Origin: Amborella trichopoda
Lineage: Eukaryota; Streptophyta; Magnoliopsida; Amborellales; Amborellaceae
Length of the DNA stretch: 64,000 nt
Assembly: GCF_000471905.2 (NCBI RefSeq)
Contig: NW_006499810.1
Span: 3,977,589 to 4,041,588 of the forward strand
Direction of reading: 5' to 3'
The notes under the pieces were generated by a model. That model saw only the letters and a list, made by a program, of their open reading frames with translations. It did no database searches and was not told where the DNA came from. This document shows positions 10,833 through 22,336 of the stretch, piece after piece. Within the stretch, counting starts at the first letter, position 1. Every line of letters starts with the position of its first letter. The position numbers were made by a program, and so were the translations under genes.

Positions 10833-12330
10833 AGAAACCGCATAAACGCAATATATTACACCTACCTTTGCATATACATTTTCAATGAAGTATAAATGTG
10901 AAACATACTTTTTCTCACAAACATATCCACGATACACACTTTCTACAACATGATTAATTTAAATCAAAGTATTAAATCTCAGTCGAGTGGACAAGGACTT
11001 CGCATCTTGCTTGTTGTTTCTACATACCTCGTAACAAAGAAAACCTTTTTTTTTTATGCTAAAGAAATATATGACATTTTAGACATAGTTTTGATATTTT
11101 TATTCAAGCATTTCTTATCGTATTCTATATTTTTTTTGTTTTTACTATCCTTGGACTATTGTGAATATTTTCCTGCTATAAATCAATATTTGAATTTCCT
11201 TTTTATTCTCGAGCGAGTCCACCCTGATTAACCTTGGCTTTAGTCATAGAAATCTAAGGGCTAACAGCAACCATCATTTACATTAAAATAAAATAATAAT
11301 TCCTAATTTTAATCTCCACCGTTTGTTGTGAGGAACAACTGGTGCCTGATGGGTATTTCCGTGGATACATGGTCTAGAAATGTGCTTTTTAACGTCCGGA
11401 AAGAAAGGTAGGATTCCAGGGTTCTTTTTTTTTTTTTTTTTTAAATACGAGCTTCATTGAGATAATAAATGGATTCCTACTTGTCGTTGGTCCAAATAGG
11501 TGAGGGCCTTTCTCCATAATGAAGAAATTGTGTGAAATAGACCAAATGCCATGACAGATGAAACGTGGTGTGAGTTTAAATAGCGGTTTGACTTGTCAAC
11601 AATATCTTAAAATTGGTCAAAACTTTATAGTACCTTAGAATGACTCACAAAGATTCGTTGAAATTTAGAGACATGTTATAGATCTAGTTTCAAAAGGAAA
11701 GGGCAATGAACTACAAAAAGATTACGTGCTCTTGTGGTAGACAAGTGTAAAATTAGTCCCTGACGCAAAAACCTTCAATACGTTACTTAGCAACACAAAG
11801 CGTGATGTCAAGTACTTATACAAAATGTGTTATATTTTAAGGACCCGGTGTTTATGTGGCCAACTCCGCATATCTAGAAATGCAGGCCTCTTAATAAATT
11901 TATTTTTAATATAAATTTTAAAATTTAATTTTTAAAGACATGTAATCTCTAACATAGAGATCATGAATATAACAAAATAAATAAATTTTAAAAGCTAAAA
12001 ATAATAATTCTAGTAAAAAAATATTTGGACGGTAAGTTTTAATTGTTTTTAGATAGAAGACTTGCTTGCATCCATCTTTAAGATGGATGTTTTACACTTT
12101 ATGGATCGCATATGTAGAAATGTGGTCCAGACTGCCGAAACAATTTTCCATATTTTAATCTAAGAAACTAATATGGCAAGACAATTTCCTATTCTTTATC
12201 ATTTTACAATGAAATAATGGAACTTCATGTTTGGTATGATAATACTTTTGTGAAAATATTTCTACGTGAAAAAATTCCCTTGTGTGATTCGGTTTTGAAG
12301 TTCTTCACAACAATTGCCTGCCAATTGAGG
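10833..12330. other. AT-rich intergenic DNA with possible minus-strand LINE tail
   Basis: No gene was recognised. A T19-type run at about 11,427-11,446 followed by AAATACGAGCTTCATTGAGA reads on the minus strand as '...TCTCAATGAAGCTCGTATTT' plus poly(A). That resembles the 3' end of a LINE or another poly(A) retroposon covering roughly 11,427-11,540. The 93-codon frame at 10,950-11,231 is hydrophobic and AT-driven and has no recognised motif. Confidence 0.35.
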
Positions 12331-12600
12331 TGAAAAATATACTGGGACAAGGTTTGCCAATGGTCTAAGCCGGGCCTCGAGTTGGGATTCGACCAGACCT
12401 GTTTCGGGCTTCGGACAAGGCCCTGGCCAAGTCACAAGAAAAGCACTATTAGTCAAGCATGGTCGGGCCTTTAACATGCCAACCCGAATGGTCCCAAAAA
12501 CCTCAAAAACTTGCCAACGTGCCGAATTGGCCCTGTAAGCCAAAAAATATTATCTTTGGGCCCAATAGGCCCGACCCAATCAAAATCCCAGCTTGAACCA
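12330..12600. mobile_element. GGGCC-rich segment, possible hAT-like non-autonomous element
   Basis: A locally GC-rich island rich in GGGCC, GGCCC and CCCGAC strings sits in AT-rich DNA. A similar island lies at 13,885-14,080 in a different arrangement, and the two might be ends of one element about 1.7 kb long. Similar islands at 17,238 and 26,049 carry GGGGTGGCAA-like ends, a style seen in plant hAT-like elements. The ends are not clear here. Confidence 0.3.
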
Positions 12601-12719
12601 TTTAGAAGTTTTTTTTTTTTTAAATTAATATATATATATATACTTTTCAAATGTTTCTTGTTTGTAGTAAGTCAAAACAAAACAAAAATAAACAGATGCT
12701 AAAATTATTTTTTAGAAAA

Positions 12720-13180
12720 TTTAAAATCCATTTTCTCTCACTAGAAACCTAATCTCTCTTTTTCTCTCTAAAGACACATTCTCTTTCTAGAAACCCAATC
12801 TTTCCTTCTAGGTCTAAGAACTCATTCCGTCCCTAGAAACCTAATTTTTCTCTCTAAAAGCCCATTCTCTATCTAGAAACTCAATCTTTCTCTCTAAAAA
12901 CTCAAGATCTCTTTCTCTCTAAAAACACATTCTCTCTCTAAAAATCCAAACTCTCTTTCTTTCTTTAGAAAGCCAATATCTCTTTCTCTATCTAAAAACT
13001 CATTCTAGTCTCTTTCTAGAAACTCAAATTCTCTTTCCCTCTCTAGAAATCCAATCATCTTTCTCTCTCTAAAAACCTATTTTGTCTCTCCCTAAACAAC
13101 CAATCTCTCTTTCTCTATCTAAAACCCATATATCTCTATCTCTCTCTCTAAACTTCTCTATTCTCTATCTTGAAACCCAA
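12720..13180. repeat. Degenerate CT-rich minisatellite (CTAGAAACCYAATCTCTCTTT)
   Basis: About fifteen imperfect copies of a 25-30 bp unit built from CTCTCTAGAAACC(C/T)AATCTCTCTTT run through this stretch. Variants are CTAAAAACCCATTCTCT and CTAGAAACTCAATC. It is strongly pyrimidine-biased on the plus strand and non-coding. Confidence 0.75.
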
Positions 13181-13328
13181 TAAAGCATACGTTTTTTTTT
13201 TTTCTTGCTTGCTTGCTACAAACAAGAAAAGTTTGAAGAGACATAAATAAGAGATTGTTTAGGAAGAGACTATTTATCTTTTGTACATAGTGGTTACAAT
13301 CATTTTTGCCCCTTAAATTTCAAAAGGA

Positions 13329-13675
13329 TTATGTTAAGGTACTCATACTATCGAGTAATTTATCATCGTACTCAACAACTTTTAGACATTTATATACCCT
13401 TGTTAATGAAATTTTTTTAAGGGTATTTTTTGTCATTAAGATGGTGTGATGTCATCTACATGGAATGTAACATTATCCACATGGGGCATTAAATGTCAAT
13501 ATTGTACTCCATGTAGGTAATGTCACACCCCATGTAGATAAATTCATATTCTTCCTAATAACCAAAAGTAGCATTACTAAAAGAGAGCTCCATGTACAAA
13601 GCAATGGTATATAGGTACCTAAAAATTGTTGAGTATAATGATAAATTACTTTATAGTGTGAGTACCCTAACATAA
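13329..13675. mobile_element. MITE (family M2), about 347 bp
   Basis: The left end TTATGTTAAGGTACTCATAC and the right end (inverse TTATGTTAGGGTACTCACAC) form imperfect inverted repeats. They extend about 50 bp through TAATTTATCAT and ACTCAACAA-TTTTAG. The inside contains paired CATGTAGATGACATCAC-type strings and no coding potential. The inner edge of the repeat (CTCAACA..TTTTAGAC.TTTA) resembles that of M1, so the two families may be related. The target duplication is unclear. Confidence 0.7.
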
Positions 13676-13884
13676 CGCATTTCATAATGAGCAGTTGTAA
13701 GAGTGTCATTGAATACACAAAGTTCTAAAAAAAAAATTTTAGATTTCGTAACTCATCCCAAACCACCCAATTTAACATCTAATGAGTGTGAATTATTATG
13801 ACCTCCAAATACAAAAGATAAATAGTCCCTTAGTAGACAATCTCATAAAAATATATAAAAAAAAAAATATTAAAAAAAAAAGTC

Positions 13885-14080
13885 TTTTAATGGACCTAGC
13901 CGGGCCCATTCCAAGCCCAAATGTTATTTTCAGGCCCGGCCTAGCTAGGCTTTGATAGTGTATTTTCAGGCCAAGCTGGCCCGGGCTTTAAACCACAATA
14001 TCGGGGTCAGGCCTTGCAGGCTAGCCGAGCCATCCCCACGCTCAACCCATTGGCAGCTGTAACTAGGACCAATTGGCTTG
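13885..14080. mobile_element. GGGCC-rich island, possible hAT-like end
   Basis: Dense GGCCCGG, GCCGGGC and CTAGC strings make this resemble the island at 12,330-12,600. It could be the far end of the same element, with the CT-rich minisatellite and M2 lying in between. No terminal repeat could be fixed. Confidence 0.3.
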
Positions 14081-14431
14081 AAAACACTTCTACACTCAAT
14101 CACTAGAGAGAGCTCTTTCGCTGAAAATACTTCCACAAAAGTATATATACCCATATCAACTGTGCCACTAACTAGTATCATTTTACAATGTTTAATATTT
14201 TAACTTTCCATATTTAATTATGGGATTATCTACAAATATGTCATTAGTCTTTTTTCCATTGAAGTCACTATCATTCCTACTCATTGGATGTCGAGTGAGT
14301 CACGAAGTCTGAGAAAATTTTTTTGAAACTTTCTGTTTATTTATTTCCGGTCTTACAGCTACTCATTTTTAAATTTAACAGACAAGAATGATTGTAACAT
14401 CTATGTACAAAAAATAAAAGGTGTGACATGT

Positions 14432-14757
14432 ATAAGATTGTGACCTTGAGCAATCCAATTAAGGTACACCTCCAAATTGTATTTCTAAGTATTATCTAAA
14501 AAAATTTATTTTCATATCTAATTATAAAGTTTTAACTCTAAAAATATTTAAAATCAAGTAGATCTATAAATATGTGAAAATCTTGAAAATGGAAGGTTTA
14601 AATAATGTGTTGCAAGAGCACTATTTCTGGGACTCAATTTTTTTTTTTTTCACATTCATACATCTCGATGTCAAGATGACCATTTCAACATTAAAACAAC
14701 CTTTTTCCGATAAGTTTCTGAGGTGCATCATCTATATTTTAAATTGCAACCTTCAAT
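14432..14757. mobile_element. MITE M3 copy, reverse order
   Basis: Reading the opposite strand gives the same landmarks as the copy at 10,062-10,832: GGTTGCAATTTAAAAT at one end, 'GACATCGAGATGTATGAATG' inside, then 'GAGTCCCAGAAATAGTGC' and 'GGAGGTGTACCTTAATTGGA'. Its unbroken middle shows what the 10-kb copy looked like before M1 inserted. Confidence 0.65.
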
Positions 14758-15002
14758 AAACTTTTTCCAAAATTACATTTGTAGAAAATCCCTTTAAATA
14801 TTGAGTATTTTTATTTCATTTTAATTTGGTCACATGGCCGTAGATTCCATAACTCGGCACAACACGTCATGGATTTTCCAAACCGACCTTGCCTTGTGCT
14901 CTATTGAAGATGCAGCGTAAATAGCCTAAAAAGAATCACACACTAACGCACCCCAATTCCACATTATTTTGGCTGATCTGGACTATTTTATAATTGGGTG
15001 CC

Positions 15003-15379
15003 GTTTGTATAGATCGGAGGCTCTAAACAATCAAAGTAAAACACATCTTCAAATAGTATCAAGAAATTAGCTTCAATACTAGGAATCTTAGTGAAAGGCT
15101 TAAAGTATATTTTGATATTTAATTATAAAATTTAAAGCTTAAAAAATAGTGCAGATCGAGTAGATCTATGAAAACTTGAAAATCTTAAAAATAGATGGTC
15201 CAAAAATGCATTATAAGCTGCACTATTTTTAAAACTTGAAATCCATTTTTTTTCTCATGTCCATGCATCTTGATGTCGAGATGATCAATTTGAGGATATT
15301 TGGGGATCAAAACCTCATCTAGTGAAATATTTTAGATGGGTTTTACTTTGATTGTTTAGAACCTGGGCTCTATATAAAC
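15003..15379. mobile_element. MITE M3 copy, full length
   Basis: The left end GTTTGTATAGATCGGAGGCT, running on into CTAAACAATCAAAGTAAAAC, pairs with the right end. Inverted, the right end reads GTTTATATAGAGCCCAGGTT and then CTAAACAATCAAAGTAAAAC. Inside are the family landmarks GCACTATTTTTAAAACTTGA and CATGCATCTTGATGTCGAGA. The copy is 377 bp with no coding capacity. Confidence 0.75.
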
Positions 15380-16789
15380 TTTTTCTTTTATAATTATAGT
15401 ATTTATTTCGTAATTCTAAGGTGATTATCAATTGATTTTCCGTATGGTATAAGTCCTTCAATTTGCTCAGGTCAAATCTAGGTATCCAGGAACCCAATCT
15501 TTGTTCTTAATTATTTTTTGGGCAAACTTTTTGTGCTTCCTCTATAGCATAAAACTTATATATTTTCCCTTATCCAACCGTCCATATTGAATGGAGGGCT
15601 AAGATTGTCCCAATCGCAATGTCACGTCTCTACACTATTTTATTTTTATTTTTTTTCTATAAACTATTTTGACACCAAATGTTGGACGTCCAATCTTCCG
15701 TTAAACTCGCACTAGCGAAAAATATTAAAAAATATTTTCAAATAAATAAAATAACCAAAATACTTGTGAAATTTTCAAGGAGTATTTTGGTCATTATATT
15801 TTATGAAAAATTTATTTGTAATATTTTTTATAGGTGTGCCCCAATGAGAAGACGGCACGTACCAAATTTCATATTCATACAATTTGTATAAGAAAACTAA
15901 AAATAAAATACTTTGAGACGTCGAATCTAAGATTGAACGGTGAGTGGCTCTCTTGATCAAAATTAGACAGATGGATGATAAGCGAAGCATAAATCTTCTA
16001 TGTTGTAAAGTTGCTCCACCAACCATGATCACTGTTCCAAGAGACCCGATTCCCCTTAAGTGCGGTTGTTCTCCCTATGGAGCACGTCTACAGTTTGCTC
16101 TAGTAATTAGTAGGCTGTGCGCATTCAAACAAAAAAAAATTAAGAAATTTTAAGAAAAATCTGTTTTACTTTTGAAATTTATAAGCTATATTTTACATTT
16201 TACACACTGTCCTACTTTTTGAAAATAAAGCGTAAAATACTTAAATTTCATCATTGTTATCCATACGTCATATTAAACTCTAATATGGTAATATCTATAA
16301 CACACCTGTAAGAAATATCCAAAAAATAAAATCACCAAAACACTTTCCTAAATATTTTGGAGTTATTATTTTCATTTGTTATTTTTAGCAGATCCAAGAT
16401 GTTAAAAAGTATACACTACCAAATTTGAGTTGAATCAAATGTATAGAAAAAATAAAATTAAAATAAATTTTGGACTTTCAAAACGTAAGGACTTGTGCCT
16501 AATATATGAAATACATGAAACTATTTAAATTTATAAAATAAAAAACCAAAATTTTCTATAAATTGACAAATTTCTTTGTCTTGTTCAGGCTTCACTCTTT
16601 TTCTCTTAATATTGAAAAAAAAAAGAGACAAAAGCTGGTGGAAGATGTAAGAGAGAAGGGGTTGCAAGAAACTCACATCCACCCTTTCGCACGATTAACT
16701 GACACACACATACTACATGTCTACTACTACTTTGTGGAGAAAAAGTTTTGAATTTTGTGGGTATGATTTTCAGGTCATGTTAGGGTGCG
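15380..16789. other. AT-rich intergenic DNA, nothing recognised
   Basis: Short open frames on both strands overlap each other and have no family motif. Runs of A and T dominate. No repeat with clear ends was found. Confidence 0.5.
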
Positions 16790-17160
16790 GTTTGTTTAGA
16801 GCCAACGCTCTAAACAATCAAAGTAAAGCACGCCTTCAAATAGTATCGAAAAACGTGGCTTTAATATTGAAAATTTTTGTTATTGTCTTAAAACATATTT
16901 TTATTTTTTAATTGTTAAATTTTGAAGCTTCAAAAATAGTGTAAATCAAGCAGATCTTCAAAAATTTGAAACTTGAGGTCCAAAAATGCATTACAAGATG
17001 CACTATTTCTAAAACTTGAATTCCATTTGTTTCTCATGTCCATACATCTTGATGTCGAGATAATTAATTTGAGGATATTTGAGCATCAAAACAACCTCTT
17101 CTAGTATAATTTTTGAGGTGGGCTCTAATTTGATTGTTTAGAGCCTAGGTTCTATATAAC
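16790..17160. mobile_element. MITE M3 copy, full length
   Basis: The left end GTTTGTTTAGAGCCAACGCT leads into CTAAACAATCAAAGTAAAGC. The right end, inverted, reads GTTATATAGAACCTAGGCTC and then TAAACAATCAAATTAGAGCC. Internal landmarks match the copy at 15,003-15,379 in order and orientation (AAAAATGCATTACAAGATGC, CATACATCTTGATGTCGAGA). About 371 bp. Confidence 0.75.
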
Positions 17161-17237
17161 TTTTTTATTATTATTATGGATTAAGACATAGATCAAATTG
17201 GGGGCTTTTGCCGGATTGCTAACTGAAAAAAAGTTTT

Positions 17238-17520
17238 CCAATAGGGGTGGCAACAGGTCAGGCGTCCCAACCCACTCTAAAAAGCAAGGGCCTAGGCCAA
17301 ATAATTTTTGTCAGCTGGGCTTGGGCCTAAGCCAGCCTAGTCTATAAATCTATATAGTTTTATTTGGCCATGCCCACCTATAGAGCTAGGGTTGGGTCTA
17401 GGCTAGGACCTCTTTGGCCCGGTCAAGGCCACTCTGGTCCCAAGCCGAGGCTGGGCCGGCTCCTTGGGGACTAGGGCTTGGGCTAGGGCCAGGACTGGCT
17501 CCGCAAATTGGCCGCCCGAC
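17238..17520. mobile_element. GGGCC-rich non-autonomous element, hAT-like
   Basis: It begins AATAGGGGTGGCAACAGGTC, is packed with GGGCCTAGGCC, GGCCCGGTC and GGGCTAGG strings, and fades out near CAAATTGGCCGCCC, a loose inverse of the start. Ends of the form TAGGGGTGGCAA are common in plant hAT-like elements. It lies just beyond the 3' end of the GH3 gene. Confidence 0.45.
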
Positions 17521-17880
17521 TTTCCGGCACTCTATCCTCGTTTTTGTTTGTGTCAAATTTTTGGGAAATGCAAGCGAGACAGGCAACGGACCAGTTTTGG
17601 GGTTAAAGTCCACACCATTTTCACCGCCCCGAAATAATGAAGGGCAACTTTAATGATCGACATTGCATGACCCCTACGCTACGATTTCTCAAACCTGTTT
17701 TCACTAACGACTTGTTTTGTACATACATACTACATGTCTAATAATACTCATATAACTTAACAAACTTAAAAAAAAAAACCAAAAAAGTAGAATCAAAGAA
17801 AAAAAAAAACAAAAATAGGGTCTTCTCCAAAAAGCATTTCCCCTGAAGCACCAATTTTTCTCGATCGAGGTCATCAAAGT

Positions 17881-19985
17881 CTAGGAGTTGTTGCTCCATT
17901 TCTTATGTCCAGGCACCCACTTAGGGCACTTAGGACTAAAATATTTGCCGACAACCCTAGAGTCCAGCAACTCCACTATAGGCTTAAACTTCACACATCT
18001 TGGTGCTTTATATTGGTTTATTGATGCACCACGGCTAAGGGCATAGTCCATGAGTTTATCAAAGGTCCCTGACTCAACAACCCTAATTTCAAGAGGCCCG
18101 ATCGATTTATCTGAGGCTCGACTTTGTCGATAAACACTATTTAGAGACTCTTCAATGGTTAAGCAACAGTCTTCAAACACAAAGGGCGGTACATGGGTTT
18201 GGCCATCACGTAGCTCCCAATATAGCACATAATGGCCAGGTATGGTAGTGGTGTCGGCATGGCTCGTGTACTCGACAAGTGATGCATCGAATGGCTCAAG
18301 GTGGATCGAGGCTCGAATCACCGCATTGTGGAGCTCGACCTCATCCGTCTTGTCGGACTCGATACTTAGGGCCACGTTCTTGCGACAAACGAAGTTGAAT
18401 TGGGGCGCTTTGTTCTTGAACCCAGCAACTCTTAGCACATCGCCCACCCTGTAGCGGTACAATCCTGGAACAACAACCACCATGTAATTTTAACTTGCAA
18501 CTAACGAAAGCAATGGTTGATGATTGGTTATTTACATGTTTTTAGGATTTAATTTGAAGTAATTTTAAGCGTTTCTTGAACCTCTCTCTCCCTAGTTAAG
18601 TAACTATGGTTTTTCTTTTTTACAAAAAAAAAAAAGAAAAAAAAGATTAAGGTGAGAAAAGGAGAGGAAAAAAATTGGGTTTTTGTTGCTCTTTGCCCTT
18701 GTTAGTGATAGGGGATATTGCCAGAGAAGTTTGATTTTCATTGTATTCACTTAGGCATTCTCCATTAAAGAGACTTTCTGGTGGACCATTCGGCACCTCT
18801 CCTAGAGATACTGAGTTCGAACCAGAATCATAGCGATAAGAAAAGAAGAGAAAACACGTTTCTTACTACCCTCAATATTTGAGCTATTTAACATCTTATC
18901 CATGCCCATCAAATGTCCCATCAATATGGGTAGTTTCGAAATTTAAGGGAAAAATGCACCTTGGGTAAAATGACAAATTTTACAAATAATTAAAGCCAGA
19001 GAGGAAGCCAACCAAATGTAAAATCCTTAAAATAATAAAAGAATAGTTTAAGCACAAGTTGTATGAACACTGGAGAACAGAGGGGAAGCCAACCAAATGT
19101 AAAATCCTTAGAATAATACCTTGGGTAAAATGATAAATTTTACAAACAATTAAAGTGAAGCCAACCAAATGTAAAATCCTTAAAATAATAAAAAGAATAG
19201 TTTAAGCACAAGTTGTATGAACACTGGAGAAAAGAGGGGAAGCCAACCAAATGTAAAATCCTTAAAATAATACCTTGGGTAAAATGATAAATTTTACAAA
19301 CAATTAAAGTAAAGCCAACCAAATGTAAAATCCTTAAAATAATAAAAAGAATAGTTTAAGCACAAGTTGTATGAAACTGAAGCAAAGAGTTATGTTCGAG
19401 GCTCAGTTCTTACCAAGGTAGGGGCGATCTTTGACGATTTGCATCAATATGCTCGAGGCTCAATTCCTACCATTGTAAGGCCCCTCTCCCTAATTACTTA
19501 AAAATAAATCAATAAATAAAATAAATAAATAAATAATAAAATAATAAATAATAATAATAATAATGAGTCAGACCTGCATAGAATAATCCTTAGAATAATA
19601 CCTTGGGTAAAATGATAAATTTTACAAACAATTAAAGTGAAGCCAACCAAATGTAAAATCCTTAAAATAATAAAAAGAATAGTTTAAGCACAAGTTGTAT
19701 GAACACTGGAGAAAAGAGGGGAAGCCAACCAAATGTAAAATCCTTAAAATAATACCTTGGGTAAAATGATAAATTTTACAAACAATTAAAGTAAAGCCAA
19801 CCAAATGTAAAGTCCTTAAAATAATAAAAAGAATAGTTTAAGCACAAGTTGTATGAAACTGAAGCAAAGAGTTATGTTCGAGGCTCAGTTCCTACCAAGG
19901 TAGGGGCGATCTTTGACGATTTGCATCAATATGCTCGAGGCTCAATTCCTACAAAGTAAGGCCCCTCTCCCTAATTACTTAAAAA

Positions 19986-20016
<31 letters not shown>

Positions 20017-21561
20017 TGAGTCAGACCTGCATAGGTTGTGACAACAAGCTCGTACTCCTGCCCAACCTCAACATCCACAAGATCCACAAGCCCCTTCTTC
20101 TCCTTCTCATTCAGATCCTTTGGCACTGAAATCTCACATACCCCATTACTCTTGTTCACAGGCAAAAACTCGAAGTAAGCCATGGTGGGCAAAAGGGTAT
20201 AAGCCACCTCACTTGGCTTACAAAGTGGCTTCAAATTCAGCCCAAAGTAACACTCAGAAGAGCCATACATGGTGCAAACAAGAGGCAACCCATTACTGTA
20301 AAAATCAAGTGTGGCTATATACTGAGACATAGTCCCAGTTACTATGACATCAATATACTTTGTGTTAGGCCAAAGCCTAGTGATAATGCTCTTCCAAGAC
20401 CCCTTACTACACTCCATCTCAATAAAATCAGCAAGCTTGGGTTTAGGTTTAAGTATCTTCATCACTGCCTCTCTCACACCAGGGTCGGTGATGTGTGGAT
20501 TGACGGAGCCGGACCTTAGGTCTTCACAGAGAAGGCGCCAGTGTTGTTCAAGGAAATGAATGGCTCTTATGAAACCAGAGGCAAACACGGCGCCGACCCT
20601 TAAAACCTCTTGGTTCTGAGCAAGGCCACATAGGAGTTGAGAATACATACTTTGATAGGAATCAGGACACAAGATGGCTTCATTTGGGCTTGTGTACACG
20701 TTGAATGGATCATATGGTCTCTCAGTGAAGTGCTTGCTTTTGTAGTAGCTTGTGAGAACAGGGCGAGCCAAGAGCCCACTGGGTGTCTTGGCCTCTGATT
20801 TAACGAAGAGGAAGTACATTCCTTTGCCTTTGTCAAGGCCTGGTACATGCTGGTTCATAATAGGGATAAGGAGGCTGTAGAAGAGAGCCCTTCTATCCAT
20901 GTCTTCCTCGATGGTCGGCATGAGCTTGCGCTCTCCGCCTGAAGTTCCCGAGCTGTGACAGAGACAGAAAGAAAATCACACAATGAAACTGTAGTGTTGA
21001 ACAAAGCGTTTTTTGCGAATAATTATGGGTTTCTTCTCCTTCTTCTTCTTCTCCTATTCGAAACAGAGAGAAATTGTGGGTTTTTTGTTTCCTCTTCTTA
21101 TAAAATAATGGGTTTTTCCCATTTCATTTTTCTCTTATTCTTCGTCTTTTGAACCAGAAAAATAATGGGTTCAAATGTTCTTCAATGGTAAAATATTGGG
21201 TCATCCTCTATTTAAATTGTTCCGAATTGAGGCATAACAATAAGAAAGTATAATACCTGGTGAGAAATTCAGATACAGCATGGGAGCAAAGGATGGGAGA
21301 TTTATCTCCATTGGCAATTCGATGAATGTCAGGCTGTATATCTTCGTATGTTATAACAGGGAGCATGCGCTTGAAGCTCTCTCTATCGGTGCGGCCTTCA
21401 AGGCCACGGCGCCTCAAATACTCAGTGTTGGCGTTACGCTTCAGTATATCAGCAAGAACGCGGTCCTGCACCTCTTCGGCCTTACTCGTCACATCCTCTA
21501 TCAACTTTAATCCCTTCTCATCGTTGCTATTCTTCTTAGCTTCTGGCATGTCTACCTCCAC
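17881..21561 (-). CDS. GH3: GH3 acyl-acid amido synthetase (IAA-conjugating type), three exons
   Basis: Cytosolic enzyme of the ANL superfamily. Group II GH3 proteins adenylate indole-3-acetic acid with ATP and join it to amino acids, lowering free auxin. Exons: 21561-21257, 20952-20027 and 18464-17881, all with GT/AG borders (TCACAG and TTCCAG acceptors). The junctions keep frame and give 604 residues, normal for the family (about 590-612). The start at 21561 ([10 protein letters not shown]) is the first in-frame Met ahead of the conserved N-terminus. Motifs: [10 protein letters not shown] at 102-111 (nucleotide-binding loop), [11 protein letters not shown] at 331-341 (usually YASSE), [14 protein letters not shown] from 413, and the C-terminal [12 protein letters not shown] and [12 protein letters not shown]. 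Sequence across all exons resembles GH3.1/3.5/3.6-type auxin enzymes more than jasmonate (JAR1) types. No break was seen. Intron 1 is 304 bp. Intron 2 is 1,562 bp and repeat-rich. GH3 genes are usually auxin-induced, but no TGTCTC box was seen in the 800 bp upstream that I read. Confidence 0.95.
19000..20034. repeat. Tandem duplication in GH3 intron 2, including a copied splice donor
   Basis: AAGCCAACCAAATGTAAAAT followed by CCTTAAAATAATA recurs at about 19,006, 19,089, 19,152, 19,241, 19,314, 19,641, 19,724 and 19,796. On a larger scale, 19,112-19,581 repeats at 19,592-20,034 with small differences in an AATAA microsatellite. The right edge of both copies is TAATGAGTCAGACCTGCATA plus G, at 19,561-19,581 and 20,014-20,034 (offset 453 bp). 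On the minus strand that is CTATGCAG|GTCTGACTC, the end of exon 2 and its donor. Confidence 0.85.
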
Positions 21562-21701
21562 TTCGTAGGCAAGTTAAAATGGGGAAGGAAGAAGAGGAAA
21601 TTAATGAGAGATGCTAGGTGCGATTGACTGATGGTGGCTACAAACAAGAGAGAGAGACCAGACGATTGATTGATGGTGGGCAGTAACGAGCGGAGGAGGG
21701 G

Positions 21702-21709
21702 TATATATA
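21702..21709 (-). promoter_or_regulatory. TATA box of the GH3 gene
   Basis: On the minus strand CCTCTATATATACCCC lies about 140 bp before the GH3 start codon, giving a predicted 5' UTR of roughly 110 nt that is CT-rich. Position and sequence fit a plant core promoter. The transcription start was not determined. Confidence 0.65.
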
Positions 21710-21798
21710 GAGGGAACAGGATGGCTGTGCTCCACTTGAAAGGATAAACAAGCAGCTCCATAATCCTTTATAATCTCTTTTTAATGAAGGAAAATGGC

Positions 21799-21822
21799 TT
21801 GATAGGGCTGCAGCCCTATCAA
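21799..21822. promoter_or_regulatory. Perfect 24-bp palindrome upstream of GH3
   Basis: Half-site TTGATAGGGCTG is followed at once by its exact inverse CAGCCCTATCAA. The dyad lies about 90 bp upstream of the TATA box and 238 bp from the start codon. GATAGGG contains a GATA-type core. A binding site for a dimeric factor is possible, but no factor can be named. Confidence 0.5.
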
Positions 21823-22190
21823 AGTACGTAAATCCTCACCTCGTAACTTATCAAAAATTCCAATTTCAAGCATTGGAAAATCTTTATATTGATCGGTCAT
21901 CCAGGCTTGAATATTATGGTTGTAAAAAACGATTAGGATTTCAAGCTTTAAAACTAGTGTATATTGTTACAAATTATCTCGACCAATAATTTAAAAAACA
22001 GATCGATGATTAGGATAGGCCATAGTAAAAATCGGTTCGGATTGGTAAATCAGCGGTCTTGATCACCGTTTTCCTGATAGTGATCCGACGAAAAAATACG
22101 TGTAAAAACAACGAACCTACCAAGAACCGGCCTGGGTAGATGAATTTACGTTTTTACTATAGAAAATGGTATTTTACTGTAGCAAATCGC

Positions 22191-22336
22191 TGGTTCTCTT
22201 CTAGACCAGGGTGATTTCTCATATATTCACAAAATCGGGTCAGGGTGATTTTATTCTCGAGTCTGGTTCTCTTCTAGACCAGGGTGATTTCTCATATATT
22301 CACAAAATCGGGTCAGGGTGATTTTATTCTCGAGTC
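22191..22336. repeat. Perfect 73-bp tandem duplication in the GH3 upstream region
   Basis: The 73-bp unit starting TGGTTCTCTTCTAGACCAGG and ending TTTATTCTCGAGTC occurs at 22,191-22,263 and 22,264-22,336 with no difference seen. It lies about 0.6-0.8 kb upstream of the GH3 start codon. The perfect match implies a recent event. Confidence 0.95.

Noticed and set aside
18780-18860. GAGTTCGAACCAG, a box-B-like string in GH3 intron 2
   Set aside because: No matching box A or acceptor-stem pairing was seen.
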